Shown in pieces: positions 41,627 to 51,045 of a stretch of 64,000 nucleotides of DNA. The translations under genes were made by a program, and so were the position numbers. The notes under the pieces were generated by a model, which worked only from the letters and a program-made list of their open reading frames with translations, did no database searches and was not told the origin of the DNA. Source of the stretch: Bacteroidales bacterium UBA1410 (lineage in GTDB: Bacteria; Bacteroidota; Bacteroidia; Bacteroidales; Dysgonomonadaceae); NCBI GenBank assembly GCA_002305015.1, contig DBPW01000044.1:88573-152572 (forward strand), given 5' to 3'. Positions within the stretch are counted from its first letter, which is position 1; each line of letters opens with the position of its first letter.

Positions 41627-44596
41627 ATGAACAAAATTCTTCACCTGATTTCAGTGTTATTTACTTTCGTTTCTTTATGCGGTCCGTTATACGGACAGCA
41701 ACAAACCCGCTTGCAGGAGAAAACCGACAAAGAAAAAATGCAGGCGTGGGTAGATTCGGTTTATAAAAGCATGAGTTTCGACGAAAAAATAGGGCAATTG
41801 TTCATGCCTGTAGTGGAAAACGATAATGGGAACGGATATAAAACCAAATTAAACGATTACATTCGCAATCAGAAAATAGGGGGAATTTTGCTCAGTAAAG
41901 GAACACTATCGCAACAAGCCGAGCTCATCAATTATGCACAAAGCATAACCCAAACGCCTCTTTTTATAGCGGTGGATGCCGAATGGGGACTCTCGATGCG
42001 GCTAAGCGATGCCCCCGATTTTCCCAAGAACATGGTGTTGGGTGCCATTACAAACGATACGTTGCTTTACCTCTACGGAAAAGAGGTAGCCCGACAATGT
42101 CATGAAATGGGCATCCATATCAATTTTGCACCGGCCATTGATGTTAACAGCAATCCGGAGAATCCCGTCATCGGCATACGTGCTTTTGGTTCCGATCCCG
42201 AAAATGTTGCCCGCAAAGGGATTGCCTATGCCAAGGGATTGGAAGACAACGGCGTGATGGCAGTAGCTAAACATTTTCCGGGTCATGGCGATACTTCGGA
42301 AGATTCGCATAAAACCCTTCCTACCCTTAGACATTCACCCGAACGATTGAACCAAGTGGAGCTTATGCCGTTCCGTAAATACATCGAAGCCGGTTTGTCG
42401 GGCATCATGATCGGGCATCTGAATGTTCCGGCATTAAACACAAACGGCATGCCCGCTTCCCTGTCGCCCAACATCGGTGAAAAAATGTTGAAACAAGAAA
42501 TGGGATTCGGAGGACTGATTTTCACCGACGGAATGGCAATGCGTGGCGTAGCCAAACAATCCGATTTGAGTGTGAAAGCCATTCTGGCGGGCAATGACAT
42601 CATTTTGGGTGTGCCCCGTCAGGCAAACGAATTGGAATCGGTTAAGGCAGCCATAGCCAAAGGAATTATCTCTGAACAGCTGGTAGAGGAAAAAGTGCGA
42701 AAAATTCTCTCCTACAAATATATGTTGGGAGTGCACAATTTCAAACCCATCGATACGGCAAAACTATACGAAAACATAAACACCCCCGGTGCCGAGTGGC
42801 TAAAACGCAAACTGTATGACAATGCGGTTACGCTGCTGAAAAACCAATCCGGCCTCATCCCCATCAACGAGTTGGATGCCAAAATCATTGCCTCGATAGC
42901 CATCGGAGAAACAGCGCCAAACGAGTTTCAACGGATGTTGAAAAAATACGACAACATAAGAACTTTTCAGCTTTCGGACACAAAAGGACTGGCTGAGATC
43001 GAAAAGCAAGTAACCGATTGTAATCTACTGATTCTCTCTATTCACGGGGCGCTGAGCCCAGAAGATGAAACGTTGCAAAAGCTGATAAAAAGCAAAAATA
43101 CCATTCTCGTTTTTTTTACTTCTCCTTACGAATTAGAGAGATACAAAACCTCCATCGAAAATGCGCAAGCCGTTGTTCTGGCACAAGACAATAACCCGGC
43201 TGCCGCTAAAAGTGCGGCTCAGGGAATTTTTGGAGGAATCCCGCTAAAAGGGAAATTACAAGTATCGGCAGCGAGTTTTCCCCTCAACACGGGAATCGAA
43301 ACCAACAAAACAAGACTAGCCTATAACCTGCCCGAAGAAGTAGGAATCAGGTCGGAAGCATTGGCCGGCATCGAAGAAATTGCAAGAGAAGGTATAAAAA
43401 ACCGGGCATACCCCGGTTGCCAAATTCTGATTGCCAAGGAGGGTGTGGTGATTTACGAAAAATCGTTCGGAAAATTTGAATACGGCATAAGTTCAGCCGT
43501 TACCGCGGAAACGGTTTACGATCTGGCATCGGTAACCAAAGCTACAGCTACGCTGCCGGCCGTGATGAAATTGTACGACCAAAAAAAGATGCAGTTGCAA
43601 GATCCTCTCCGTAAATTTGTGCCCGAAACGAGAGGAAGCAACAAAGCCAACATCACGATCCGCGAATTGTTGTTTCACGAATCGGGAATTGTGCCGTTCA
43701 TCCCTTATTACACGTCGGCCATCGACAAAAACAGTTACGCAGGCCCCCTATTCGGCAGCAAATCGGAAACCTATCCTGCCTACTATGCGGGCGCATGGGG
43801 ACGCACCGATTATCGATTTCGTTCCGATTTGATTTCGAATCAATTCTCGGAAACTTTTAACATGCCGGTGGCGAAAGATATGTACGCAAGCAAAAAAATG
43901 CATGATGTATTGCTGAAAGACATCATCGATACCCAGTTGGGAAGCAGAGGAAAATATACGTACAGTTGCCTCAACTTCATGCTGCTGAAAGAAGCGGTGG
44001 AAAACATTTCGGGAGAAGACCTGAATACATTTGTTCAAGAAAATTTCTATCGTAAACTCGGCGCCTCGACAACCACCTTTCAACCCATCCGCTACTTATC
44101 GATAAACGATATACCACCCACCGAGAACGACCCTTTTTTCCGCAAACAGCTGGTGCGCGGTTATGTTCATGATGAGGGAGCCGCACTTTTTGGCGGCATT
44201 TCGGGAAATGCCGGACTGTTTTCGAATGCCAACGATATGGCCAAAATATATCAAATGTGGTTAAACGAAGGAAAATACGGAGGAGAACGTTTCCTCAGTA
44301 AAGAAACCGTCCGGTTGTTTACCACGACAAAAAGCAGCGTTAGTCGTCGTGGGTTGGGATTCGATAAACCCGACCCTCAAAACCCCAAGGCAAGTCCGTG
44401 TGGCAAAAAAACGCCATCTTCGGTTTACGGGCATACCGGTTTCACAGGTACCTGTTTTTGGGTTGACCCCGAAAATCAGTTGATTTATATCTTTTTATCG
44501 AACCGAGTTTACCCGTCGCGCACTCCCAACAAACTTTCATCGATGGAAATACGAGAGCGCATTCAAGATGAAATCTACAATGCATTTACAAAATAA
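41627..44596 (+). CDS. Secreted GH3 beta-N-acetylhexosaminidase fused to a beta-lactamase-like serine hydrolase
   Basis: 989 residues with a signal peptide ending near residue 24 (GPLYGQ|QQT). The GH3 domain (about 35-390) carries the NagZ signature KHFPGHGDTSEDSH, whose His/Asp dyad is the acid/base, and NFAPAIDVNSNPENPVI; the nucleophile Asp is in LIFTDGMAM. A GH3 C-terminal-like sandwich follows (about 390-560). The C-terminal class C beta-lactamase/PBP-like domain (about 580-989) has Ser635-x-x-Lys638 (SVTK), then YSCLNF where YxN is usual, and HTGFTGT as the KTG equivalent. Probably trims peptidoglycan or muropeptides in the periplasm. Such fusions are known in Bacteroidota. aroB follows by 30 bp. 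Confidence 0.93.
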   Translation: MNKILHLISVLFTFVSLCGPLYGQQQTRLQEKTDKEKMQAWVDSVYKSMSFDEKIGQLFMPVVENDNGNGYKTKLNDYIRNQKIGGILLSKGTLSQQAELINYAQSITQTPLFIAVDAEWGLSMRLSDAPDFPKNMVLGAITNDTLLYLYGKEVARQCHEMGIHINFAPAIDVNSNPENPVIGIRAFGSDPENVARKGIAYAKGLEDNGVMAVAKHFPGHGDTSEDSHKTLPTLRHSPERLNQVELMPFRKYIEAGLSGIMIGHLNVPALNTNGMPASLSPNIGEKMLKQEMGFGGLIFTDGMAMRGVAKQSDLSVKAILAGNDIILGVPRQANELESVKAAIAKGIISEQLVEEKVRKILSYKYMLGVHNFKPIDTAKLYENINTPGAEWLKRKLYDNAVTLLKNQSGLIPINELDAKIIASIAIGETAPNEFQRMLKKYDNIRTFQLSDTKGLAEIEKQVTDCNLLILSIHGALSPEDETLQKLIKSKNTILVFFTSPYELERYKTSIENAQAVVLAQDNNPAAAKSAAQGIFGGIPLKGKLQVSAASFPLNTGIETNKTRLAYNLPEEVGIRSEALAGIEEIAREGIKNRAYPGCQILIAKEGVVIYEKSFGKFEYGISSAVTAETVYDLASVTKATATLPAVMKLYDQKKMQLQDPLRKFVPETRGSNKANITIRELLFHESGIVPFIPYYTSAIDKNSYAGPLFGSKSETYPAYYAGAWGRTDYRFRSDLISNQFSETFNMPVAKDMYASKKMHDVLLKDIIDTQLGSRGKYTYSCLNFMLLKEAVENISGEDLNTFVQENFYRKLGASTTTFQPIRYLSINDIPPTENDPFFRKQLVRGYVHDEGAALFGGISGNAGLFSNANDMAKIYQMWLNEGKYGGERFLSKETVRLFTTTKSSVSRRGLGFDKPDPQNPKASPCGKKTPSSVYGHTGFTGTCFWVDPENQLIYIFLSNRVYPSRTPNKLSSMEIRERIQDEIYNAFTK

Positions 44597-44626
44597 CTAC
44601 CCCATCTATTTTTTACTCCTAATCTT

Positions 44627-45682
44627 ATGCAAGAAATTATAAAGAGTAACCATATTAGAAGCGACTTAGAAAAAGTGATACAAAACATTCATCACGACAA
44701 ACGTTTCGTTCTCACCGATGAGCACACTTCAACGTATTGTTTCCCGTTGATAGCTTCTTCCGAATTGATCCGGACAGCCAAACACATTGTAATTCCGGCC
44801 GACGATACCAATAAAAATATCGAAAATCTTTCGTGGGTATGGAAAAATCTCACCGAGAACGGCGCCACACGACACTCGCTGCTTATTAACCTGGGAGGAG
44901 GAATGGTTACCGATTTGGGCGGTTTCGCTGCAGCAACATTCAAGCGAGGGATCAAATATATCAACATCCCCACCACGCTCTTGGGTGCCGTGGATGCTGC
45001 GGTGGGAGGAAAAACGGGAATCAATTTTGAAGGGTATAAAAACGAAATTGGCGCATTCTATCCGGCAGAATATGTTCTTATCTCGTCGGAATTCTTCCGG
45101 ACACTCGACAAAAAAGACCTCCTTTCCGGCTTTGCCGAAATGCTCAAACATTCCCTTATCCACTCACAAACGGATTGGGAAAAGCTATTGACATTTCCTT
45201 TCGATTCCGTTGATTTTGAAGAACTGAACGAACTGGTTTTCCGCTCGGTTTCCATCAAGGAGCATATCGTTGAAAAAGATCCTTACGAAAAAGATATCCG
45301 CAAAGCGCTGAATCTTGGACATACCATCGGTCATGCTTTCGAAAGCTTCGCCATCGACAACAAAAAACCGGTACTGCACGGTTATGCCGTGGCGTGGGGA
45401 CTGATAGCGGAACTTTATCTTTCGCATCGCCTTTGCGATTTTCCAAAAGACAAATTGCTAAAAACCATTCATTTTATCGAAAAAAATTACGGAGCTTTCC
45501 CTATCACGTGCGACAATTACGAAACGCTCTATGAAATTATGACCCACGACAAGAAAAACGAAGGAGAGGTCATTAATTTTACCCTCTTGTCGGATATCGG
45601 TAATGTAAAAATTAATCAGACTGCCGACAAAAAACTGATTTTCGAAGCGCTCGATTTTTATCGCGATTCAGTAGGTTTATGA
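44627..45682 (+). CDS. aroB: 3-dehydroquinate synthase
   Basis: 351 residues. Second step of the shikimate pathway, converting DAHP to 3-dehydroquinate with NAD+ and a divalent metal. Motifs are LLINLGGGMVTDLGGFAAATF (NAD-binding), IPTTLLGAVDAAVGGKTGIN, GFAEMLKHSLI with a metal Glu, and NLGHTIGHAFE with metal His residues. The start at 44627 is 30 bp after the GH3 fusion, probably cotranscribed. Convergent with engB, 7 bp apart at the stops and without a visible hairpin. Confidence 0.96.
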   Translation: MQEIIKSNHIRSDLEKVIQNIHHDKRFVLTDEHTSTYCFPLIASSELIRTAKHIVIPADDTNKNIENLSWVWKNLTENGATRHSLLINLGGGMVTDLGGFAAATFKRGIKYINIPTTLLGAVDAAVGGKTGINFEGYKNEIGAFYPAEYVLISSEFFRTLDKKDLLSGFAEMLKHSLIHSQTDWEKLLTFPFDSVDFEELNELVFRSVSIKEHIVEKDPYEKDIRKALNLGHTIGHAFESFAIDNKKPVLHGYAVAWGLIAELYLSHRLCDFPKDKLLKTIHFIEKNYGAFPITCDNYETLYEIMTHDKKNEGEVINFTLLSDIGNVKINQTADKKLIFEALDFYRDSVGL

Positions 45683-45689
45683 AATTTTA

Positions 45690-46289
45690 TTATTTCAAAC
45701 TCCTGTTGATCTGTTCAATATAATCCAACAGCTCATCGCGACCGGTTCCTTTTGCGGAAGAAGTAACAAAAATGGGGGGAAGCTCTTCCCACGATTTATA
45801 AAGTGTCTGCTTGTACTGTTCGATTTGGTGTTGCAATTTAGTCGCACTCAATTTATCGGATTTGGTAAAAACAAGAGCAAACGGAATGCCGTTTTCGCCC
45901 AACCACTCAATAAACGCCAAATCTATTTTTTGAGGCTCGTGCCTACTGTCCACCAATACGAAAAGAAGCGTCATTTGAGTACGCATCAACACATACTCCT
46001 CGATTCTTTTTTGCAACCGATCGCGCTCTTTTTTCCCTCTTCGCGCATAACCGTAACCGGGCAAATCTACCAAATACCATTCGTTATTAATGAGGAAATG
46101 ATTGATAAGCAATGTTTTACCAGGAGTAGAAGAGGTCATGGCAAGTGATTTGCGATTCGTGAGCAAATTAATCAACGAAGATTTACCCACATTGGAACGT
46201 CCTATAAAAGCATATTCAGGCTTGCCATCTTGCGGACATTGCCGGTAATCGATATTGCTAACTACAAATTGAGCATCATGAATAACCAT
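45690..46289 (-). CDS. engB: Ribosome-biogenesis GTPase EngB (YsxC/YihA)
   Basis: 199 residues. G1 is GRSNVGKSSLIN, G2/switch I is STPGKTLLIN, G3 is DLPGYGYAR and G4 is FTKSDK. Required for 50S subunit maturation in other bacteria. It lies 3 bp after the sodium symporter gene, so the two are cotranscribed. No feature departs from the family. Confidence 0.96.
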   Translation of the reverse strand: MVIHDAQFVVSNIDYRQCPQDGKPEYAFIGRSNVGKSSLINLLTNRKSLAMTSSTPGKTLLINHFLINNEWYLVDLPGYGYARRGKKERDRLQKRIEEYVLMRTQMTLLFVLVDSRHEPQKIDLAFIEWLGENGIPFALVFTKSDKLSATKLQHQIEQYKQTLYKSWEELPPIFVTSSAKGTGRDELLDYIEQINRSLK

Positions 46290-46292
46290 AGA

Positions 46293-47777
46293 TCAAGGTT
46301 TTTGAATAGATTGTGATTGACGTTTTTTTGAAGAGATAATCCATAATCCGAAAGCCGTAAGTGCACCGTTAATTAACAATAACTCATATCCTACGGTGTA
46401 ATGGAAAGCCGTTTTCATAACGATTTCGATAACGAAACACAAAACGGGGGCGGCAAAAGCCACATAGGGAACATAGTTGTCGGTAGGTTTTACTTTGGTA
46501 TATAAGCCGCAGAAATATAATCCCAACAACGGACCATAGGTATAGGATGCCAGCTTATAGATAGCCGTGATGATGCTGTCGGAACCGATGGCTTCTATAA
46601 TCAGAATAATAACCACAAATACCGCACTGATTCCCAAGTGCACTCGCCGACGGATGCTGATGTTTCGTTTTTCTGCTTCCGGATCGTTTTCCTTGTTCTT
46701 CATTCCCAAAATATCCACGCAGAAAGAGGTGGTTAGAGCAGTCAAAGCCGAGTCGGCACTTGAAAAAGCTGCAGCCACAATTCCTACGATAAATATACCT
46801 AAAACCGTATTCCCGAGATATTGACTGGCAATATGAGGCAATAGGTTATCGGAAACTTCGGGGAGGACGATTCCTTTTTGCTCTGCAAAAACAAGCAGGA
46901 GTACACCCAGGCACAAAAAGAGAAAATTAACAGGGGCGAAAGCCAAACCATACGAAACCACATTTTTTTGTGCATCTTTCAAACTTTTGATGGTGAGGTT
47001 TTTCTGCATCTGATCCTGATCCAAGCCGGTCATCACAATGGTGATGAACATGCCGCTGAAAAACTGTTTGAAAAAGTTTTGCGTGCTGCCCCAATCGTCG
47101 AAAACGAAAATACGTGAATGGGAACTGTTTTTAATGGCGGCAACGGTCTCGCCCAAATCGAAATTGAGTCGGGAGGTAACTTCAAAAATAATAAGAACCA
47201 ACGCAGTAAGAAAAAGCAATGTCTGTAACCAATCGGTCCATATAATGGTTTTAACGCCGCTCTTATGACTGTACATCCATATGACTAAAATGATACCGAT
47301 AACGGTTACCACAAAGGGAACTCCCCATGCATCGAAAACCAGCGACTGAAGAATAAATGCCACCAGATAAAGCCGGGCAGCAGCTCCCACTATCTTTGAT
47401 ATCAGAAAAAACCACGCACCGGTTTTATAGGATTTGGGACCATAACGTTGATCGAGATAGCCATAAATGGTGGTCAGATTGAGTTTATAATACAAGGGAA
47501 GCAACACATACGCAATAACCAGGTATCCGAAGAAAAAGCCGAAAACCATCTGCATATACGTCATATCCAGATTCCTAACCATACCGGGCACCGATATGAA
47601 AGTAACCCCCGAAATGGAAGTGCCAATCATGGCAAACGCCACCACATACCATTTAGATTGCTTGTTGGCACGAAAAAAAGCGTCGTTATCGGCACTTTTT
47701 CTGCTCGTCAGGTACGAAATCAGCATCAATAACCCCAAATAGAGGGCAATCACAATCAGTACAAAAATTCCCTGCAT
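46293..47777 (-). CDS. Sodium:solute symporter (SSS family)
   Basis: 494 residues with about 13 hydrophobic helices of the LeuT-like fold. YLTSRKSADNDAFFRANKQSKWYVVAFAMIGTSISGVTFISVPG is the typical SSS opening; KSGVKTIIWTDWLQTLLF and GIVAAAFSSADSALTALTTSFCVDI (the Na2 site region) are also diagnostic. Substrate unknown; sialic acid, sugar or amino-acid carriers look alike at this level. Upstream of engB and downstream of a HAD gene on the same strand. Confidence 0.92.
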   Translation of the reverse strand: MQGIFVLIVIALYLGLLMLISYLTSRKSADNDAFFRANKQSKWYVVAFAMIGTSISGVTFISVPGMVRNLDMTYMQMVFGFFFGYLVIAYVLLPLYYKLNLTTIYGYLDQRYGPKSYKTGAWFFLISKIVGAAARLYLVAFILQSLVFDAWGVPFVVTVIGIILVIWMYSHKSGVKTIIWTDWLQTLLFLTALVLIIFEVTSRLNFDLGETVAAIKNSSHSRIFVFDDWGSTQNFFKQFFSGMFITIVMTGLDQDQMQKNLTIKSLKDAQKNVVSYGLAFAPVNFLFLCLGVLLLVFAEQKGIVLPEVSDNLLPHIASQYLGNTVLGIFIVGIVAAAFSSADSALTALTTSFCVDILGMKNKENDPEAEKRNISIRRRVHLGISAVFVVIILIIEAIGSDSIITAIYKLASYTYGPLLGLYFCGLYTKVKPTDNYVPYVAFAAPVLCFVIEIVMKTAFHYTVGYELLLINGALTAFGLWIISSKKRQSQSIQKP

Positions 47778-47847
47778 AAAATCCTAATCCTATACGTTCA
47801 TACAATAGATTACTTAGCTGCCTCCGGTTTCACTTTTTTTTAAAACC

Positions 47848-48486
47848 CTAATTCTGTAAGTTCATAAAATAGTCGGTCAATTCGGGGAAAGAGTCGAATT
47901 TTAAGGCATAATTATCGGTTTTCCCGAATCCATAAGTCACATATACGAATGGAACACCTGCTTTCGCAGCTTCACGACTATCGGAATCGGTATCCCCTAT
48001 ATATACCGGAGATTGAAGATGATTTCTCTCTATCAATAATTTCATATTGAAGCTTTTGGGTTGAAAATTCTGACCATGCTCCATATAATCGGTAAAGAGG
48101 TGACGGGTTCCGGTAAAATTCATGAAATTCAATATGCCGTCCTTTTCGCAATTGCTCAGCATAAAAAGCTTGTATTTGGTGGCCAATTTCTCCAATCCTT
48201 CGAGAACACCGGGAAATACTTTGGGTGTCATGGTTTTTCGCAACGCATGATATGCCTTTACAATGGCATCGAACAGTTCTTTTTGTTCTTCAGGCGAACC
48301 CTCAGGAACGATTTTATTAAGCATCGTTCCGATTTCTTTTCCCATCAACCCCGCCAAGTCCTCTCGGCGAATGCACAATTTATACCCCATGGTTTCCAGC
48401 CCCTTGTTCCAGGCCATAACATACGTATCGACGTTATCCCAAAGGGTACCGTCCATATCAAAGATTAAACTGTCGGGTTTTAACAT
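47848..48486 (-). CDS. HAD-superfamily phosphatase (phosphoglycolate phosphatase-like)
   Basis: 212 residues. Motif I is IFDMDGTLWDN with nucleophile Asp10 and acid Asp12. Motif II is MLSNCEKDG. The Lys of motif III lies in the FQPKSFN segment, and motif IV is YIGDTDSDSREA. A helical cap sits between motifs I and II. Acts on a small phosphorylated metabolite that cannot be named. The symporter gene follows by 70 bp. Confidence 0.88.
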   Translation of the reverse strand: MLKPDSLIFDMDGTLWDNVDTYVMAWNKGLETMGYKLCIRREDLAGLMGKEIGTMLNKIVPEGSPEEQKELFDAIVKAYHALRKTMTPKVFPGVLEGLEKLATKYKLFMLSNCEKDGILNFMNFTGTRHLFTDYMEHGQNFQPKSFNMKLLIERNHLQSPVYIGDTDSDSREAAKAGVPFVYVTYGFGKTDNYALKFDSFPELTDYFMNLQN

Positions 48487-48512
48487 TCTTCTGTTTTAAA
48501 GTTTTTTGAATG

Positions 48513-48520
48513 CAAAAGTA
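48513..48520 (-). promoter_or_regulatory. HAD gene promoter, -7 element
   Basis: Minus-strand TACTTTTG, full TAnnTTTG match, 26 bp before the ATG at 48486. Confidence 0.6.
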
Positions 48521-48677
48521 CGCAACAATAGGCGAAAGGGCAATTAAACAAACGTTAAAAACAAAAAAAGGGCGCCGATTCGCTCTTGTGTAAAATTTCC
48601 TTCACATTATAATAACTTTCTCATAAACCATCCTTTATGTATAATTGTTATATAAAAAGAATGATAAAGGAATAGTT

Positions 48678-49673
48678 ATGAAAAAGCGAGAATTCATTAA
48701 ACGAAGTATGGTAGGAGCAATTGCTCTTGGAGCTTCAACAAAAATTTCAGTTACCCCATCCGAAATAATACCGATTTCTCCCAAAAAAGAAAACCTCACG
48801 AAAAGGAAGCTCGGAAAAACAGGATATGAAGTTTTTCCCGTCGCCTACGGGGGAATTGTTTCGATGAACGATGGCCAAAGCGCCTCGGATAATTATGTGG
48901 CTTGGGCTATCGATAGAGGAATTAACTATTTTGATGTAGCTCCTTCTTATGGTGACGCTCAAGAAAAACTGGGAAATTCATTGCGCCCTTTTCGCAAAAA
49001 CTGCTATCTGGCATGCAAAACCACCCAACGCATGAAAAATGAAGCCGAAAAAGAATTTGAAGAATCGTTAAGGTTGTTGCATACCGATTATTTTGATTTA
49101 TACCAATTGCATAGCATTACCACACCTGAAGATGTTGACAAAGCTTTCGGCCCCGGCGGAGTAATGGAAATGATCATGAAAGAAAAGCAACGAGGCCGAA
49201 TCCGTAAAGTGGGTTTTTCTGCTCACTCCCAATCGCAGGCCATCAGAACCATGTCGTTGTACGATTTCGATACAGTTATGTTTCCGATAAACTGGCAAAT
49301 GGATATGCGCGACAAATGGGGATCAGGAGTGGCTAACGAAGCCAAACGCCGTGGCATGGGCGTTATAGCGCTGAAAGGTCTTATCCATCGCCGATGGCTT
49401 AATGACGATGAAAAACGAAATTCCCGTTATCAAAAATCATGGTGCAAACCCATTGATATTGAAAATGCTAACCTTGCTATCGCTGCATTAAAATATACCT
49501 TTAAAACCGGAGCAGATATAATCATACCACCGGGAGATTTTCGTCATTTTTCTTTTGCAGTTGATCATATTGAAGAAATATTGGACAAATCTCTTTCAAA
49601 GGAAGAAAAAAAGTTGCTCGATAACGAATTTCAGTTAGTAAAAGATTATCCGTTTTTTGATCCAAGGACATAA
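48678..49673 (+). CDS. Exported aldo/keto reductase-family protein
   Basis: 331 residues from the ATG at 48678, chosen because MKKREFIKRSMVGAIALGAS is then a signal of Tat-like style (though with KR rather than the RR pair); a longer frame starts in the leader without support. The AKR barrel shows YFDVAPSYGDAQEKLG (catalytic Asp and Tyr), ACKTTQRM (Lys) and LYQLHSI (His), then GRIRKVGFSAHS. The last 40 residues look like the Bacteroidota exported AKR group. Probably a periplasmic oxidoreductase; substrate unknown. Monocistronic, no promoter assigned. Confidence 0.88.
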   Translation: MKKREFIKRSMVGAIALGASTKISVTPSEIIPISPKKENLTKRKLGKTGYEVFPVAYGGIVSMNDGQSASDNYVAWAIDRGINYFDVAPSYGDAQEKLGNSLRPFRKNCYLACKTTQRMKNEAEKEFEESLRLLHTDYFDLYQLHSITTPEDVDKAFGPGGVMEMIMKEKQRGRIRKVGFSAHSQSQAIRTMSLYDFDTVMFPINWQMDMRDKWGSGVANEAKRRGMGVIALKGLIHRRWLNDDEKRNSRYQKSWCKPIDIENANLAIAALKYTFKTGADIIIPPGDFRHFSFAVDHIEEILDKSLSKEEKKLLDNEFQLVKDYPFFDPRT

Positions 49674-49741
49674 TGGATAAAACTATATCCCTTCCATTGG
49701 GGCGCATCTTTTTTCTGTTGCCTAAATTCAAAGAAATAGCT

Positions 49742-49749
49742 TATCTTTG
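49742..49749 (+). promoter_or_regulatory. queC-queF promoter, -7 element
   Basis: TATCTTTG, full TAnnTTTG match. An in-frame ATG at 49752 is only 2 bp downstream, too close to be transcribed, so the ATG at 49809 is the start. Confidence 0.7.
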
Positions 49750-49808
49750 CAATGAAAAGAAATCCTTTTCTGTGTATCTTAGGTAACCACATAAAAAACA
49801 AAGAGAAA

Positions 49809-50507
49809 ATGAACGATTTTGCACACGAAGATGCGTTAGTGCTGTTTTCAGGAGGGCAAGACTCCACAACTTGTCTTTATTGGGCTAAAAAACATTTCCG
49901 AAACGTATATACCCTCTGTTTTTTTTACGGCCAACGTCATTCGTTGGAAGTGGAAAATGCCCGGCATATTGCCGAATTAGCTCAAGTTCCTTTTCAGGTA
50001 CTTAATGCCGATGTTATTTCTCAGCTGGCACCCAATTCACTTACGGATTCTTCCCTTGAAATGGACGAAGAAAAACCAATGGATTCCTATCCCAATACGT
50101 TTGTTCCCGGACGCAATATGCTGTTTCTCACTTTTGCCGCAGCCATTGCTTATGCAAAAAATATTCGCCATCTGGTAACGGGTGTTTCACAGGCCGATTA
50201 CAGCGGATATCCCGATTGCAGGGATACGTTCATTCGCTCATTAAATGTGTCGCTTAATCTGGCTTTTGACAAACCGTTTATCATTCACACACCCCTTATG
50301 TGGCGCACTAAAGCGCAGGTTTGGCAACTGGCCGATGAATTGGGCATTTTCGACGTGGTGCGAAACGAAACACTTACCTGTTACAACGGCATAAAAGCCG
50401 AAGGTTGTGGCCACTGTCCGGCCTGTAAACTGCGGAATAAAGGGTTGGAAGAATACCTTTCATTTAAAGAAATAAACAAGGAATTGAGGGATAACGAAAA
50501 GCGATAG
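49809..50507 (+). CDS. queC: 7-cyano-7-deazaguanine synthase QueC
   Basis: 232 residues from ATG 49809 (see promoter entry for the start). It converts CDG to preQ0 with ATP and ammonia. The PP-loop is LFSGGQDSTTCLYWA, and the C-terminal zinc site is CYNGIKAEGCGHCPACKLR. VPGRNMLFLTFAAAIAY and GVSQADYSGYPDCRDTFI are family segments. queF follows by 45 bp, and queG is at 21 kb. Confidence 0.96.
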   Translation: MNDFAHEDALVLFSGGQDSTTCLYWAKKHFRNVYTLCFFYGQRHSLEVENARHIAELAQVPFQVLNADVISQLAPNSLTDSSLEMDEEKPMDSYPNTFVPGRNMLFLTFAAAIAYAKNIRHLVTGVSQADYSGYPDCRDTFIRSLNVSLNLAFDKPFIIHTPLMWRTKAQVWQLADELGIFDVVRNETLTCYNGIKAEGCGHCPACKLRNKGLEEYLSFKEINKELRDNEKR

Positions 50508-50552
50508 AAAAATCGATCTATCGAAAATAACAACGCACTAAATTGGAAAAAA

Positions 50553-51014
50553 ATGGAACAAGACAACCTAAATCTTCTTGGTAAAAAAACGGAATATAAA
50601 ACAACGTATGCTCCCGAAGTTCTGGAAACATTCACAAATAAACATCCGGATCACGATTATTGGGTAACTTTCAACTGCCCCGAATTTACCGCACTTTGCC
50701 CCATCACCGGTCAACCCGACTTTGCCACCATCCGCATCGATTACATCCCCGATGCCAAAATGGTTGAAAGCAAAAGTTTAAAACTGTATTTGTTCAGTTT
50801 TCGCAACCACGGAGCGTTTCATGAAGATTGCGTGAATATCATAATGAAAGATCTTATTCATCTGATGGATCCAAAATATATTGAGGTGACAGGCATTTTT
50901 TCACCCCGTGGCGGTATCAGCATTTATCCCTACACCAATTATGGTCGCCAAGGAACACCTTACGAAAAGTTAGCCCAAGAACGTTTGTTCAATCATTCTT
51001 TCCCTCTCAAATAA
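50553..51014 (+). CDS. queF: NADPH-dependent 7-cyano-7-deazaguanine reductase QueF
   Basis: 153 residues, the short YkvM-type form. Reduces the nitrile of preQ0 to preQ1. Catalytic Cys49 lies in FTALCPITGQPDF and the QueF motif is MVESKSLKLYLFSFRNHG. HEDC with the FSPRGGISIYPY strand completes the T-fold. Cotranscribed with queC. Confidence 0.96.
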   Translation: MEQDNLNLLGKKTEYKTTYAPEVLETFTNKHPDHDYWVTFNCPEFTALCPITGQPDFATIRIDYIPDAKMVESKSLKLYLFSFRNHGAFHEDCVNIIMKDLIHLMDPKYIEVTGIFSPRGGISIYPYTNYGRQGTPYEKLAQERLFNHSFPLK

Positions 51015-51045
51015 GCATACTCCATGAAAAACCGACCCATTCGTT

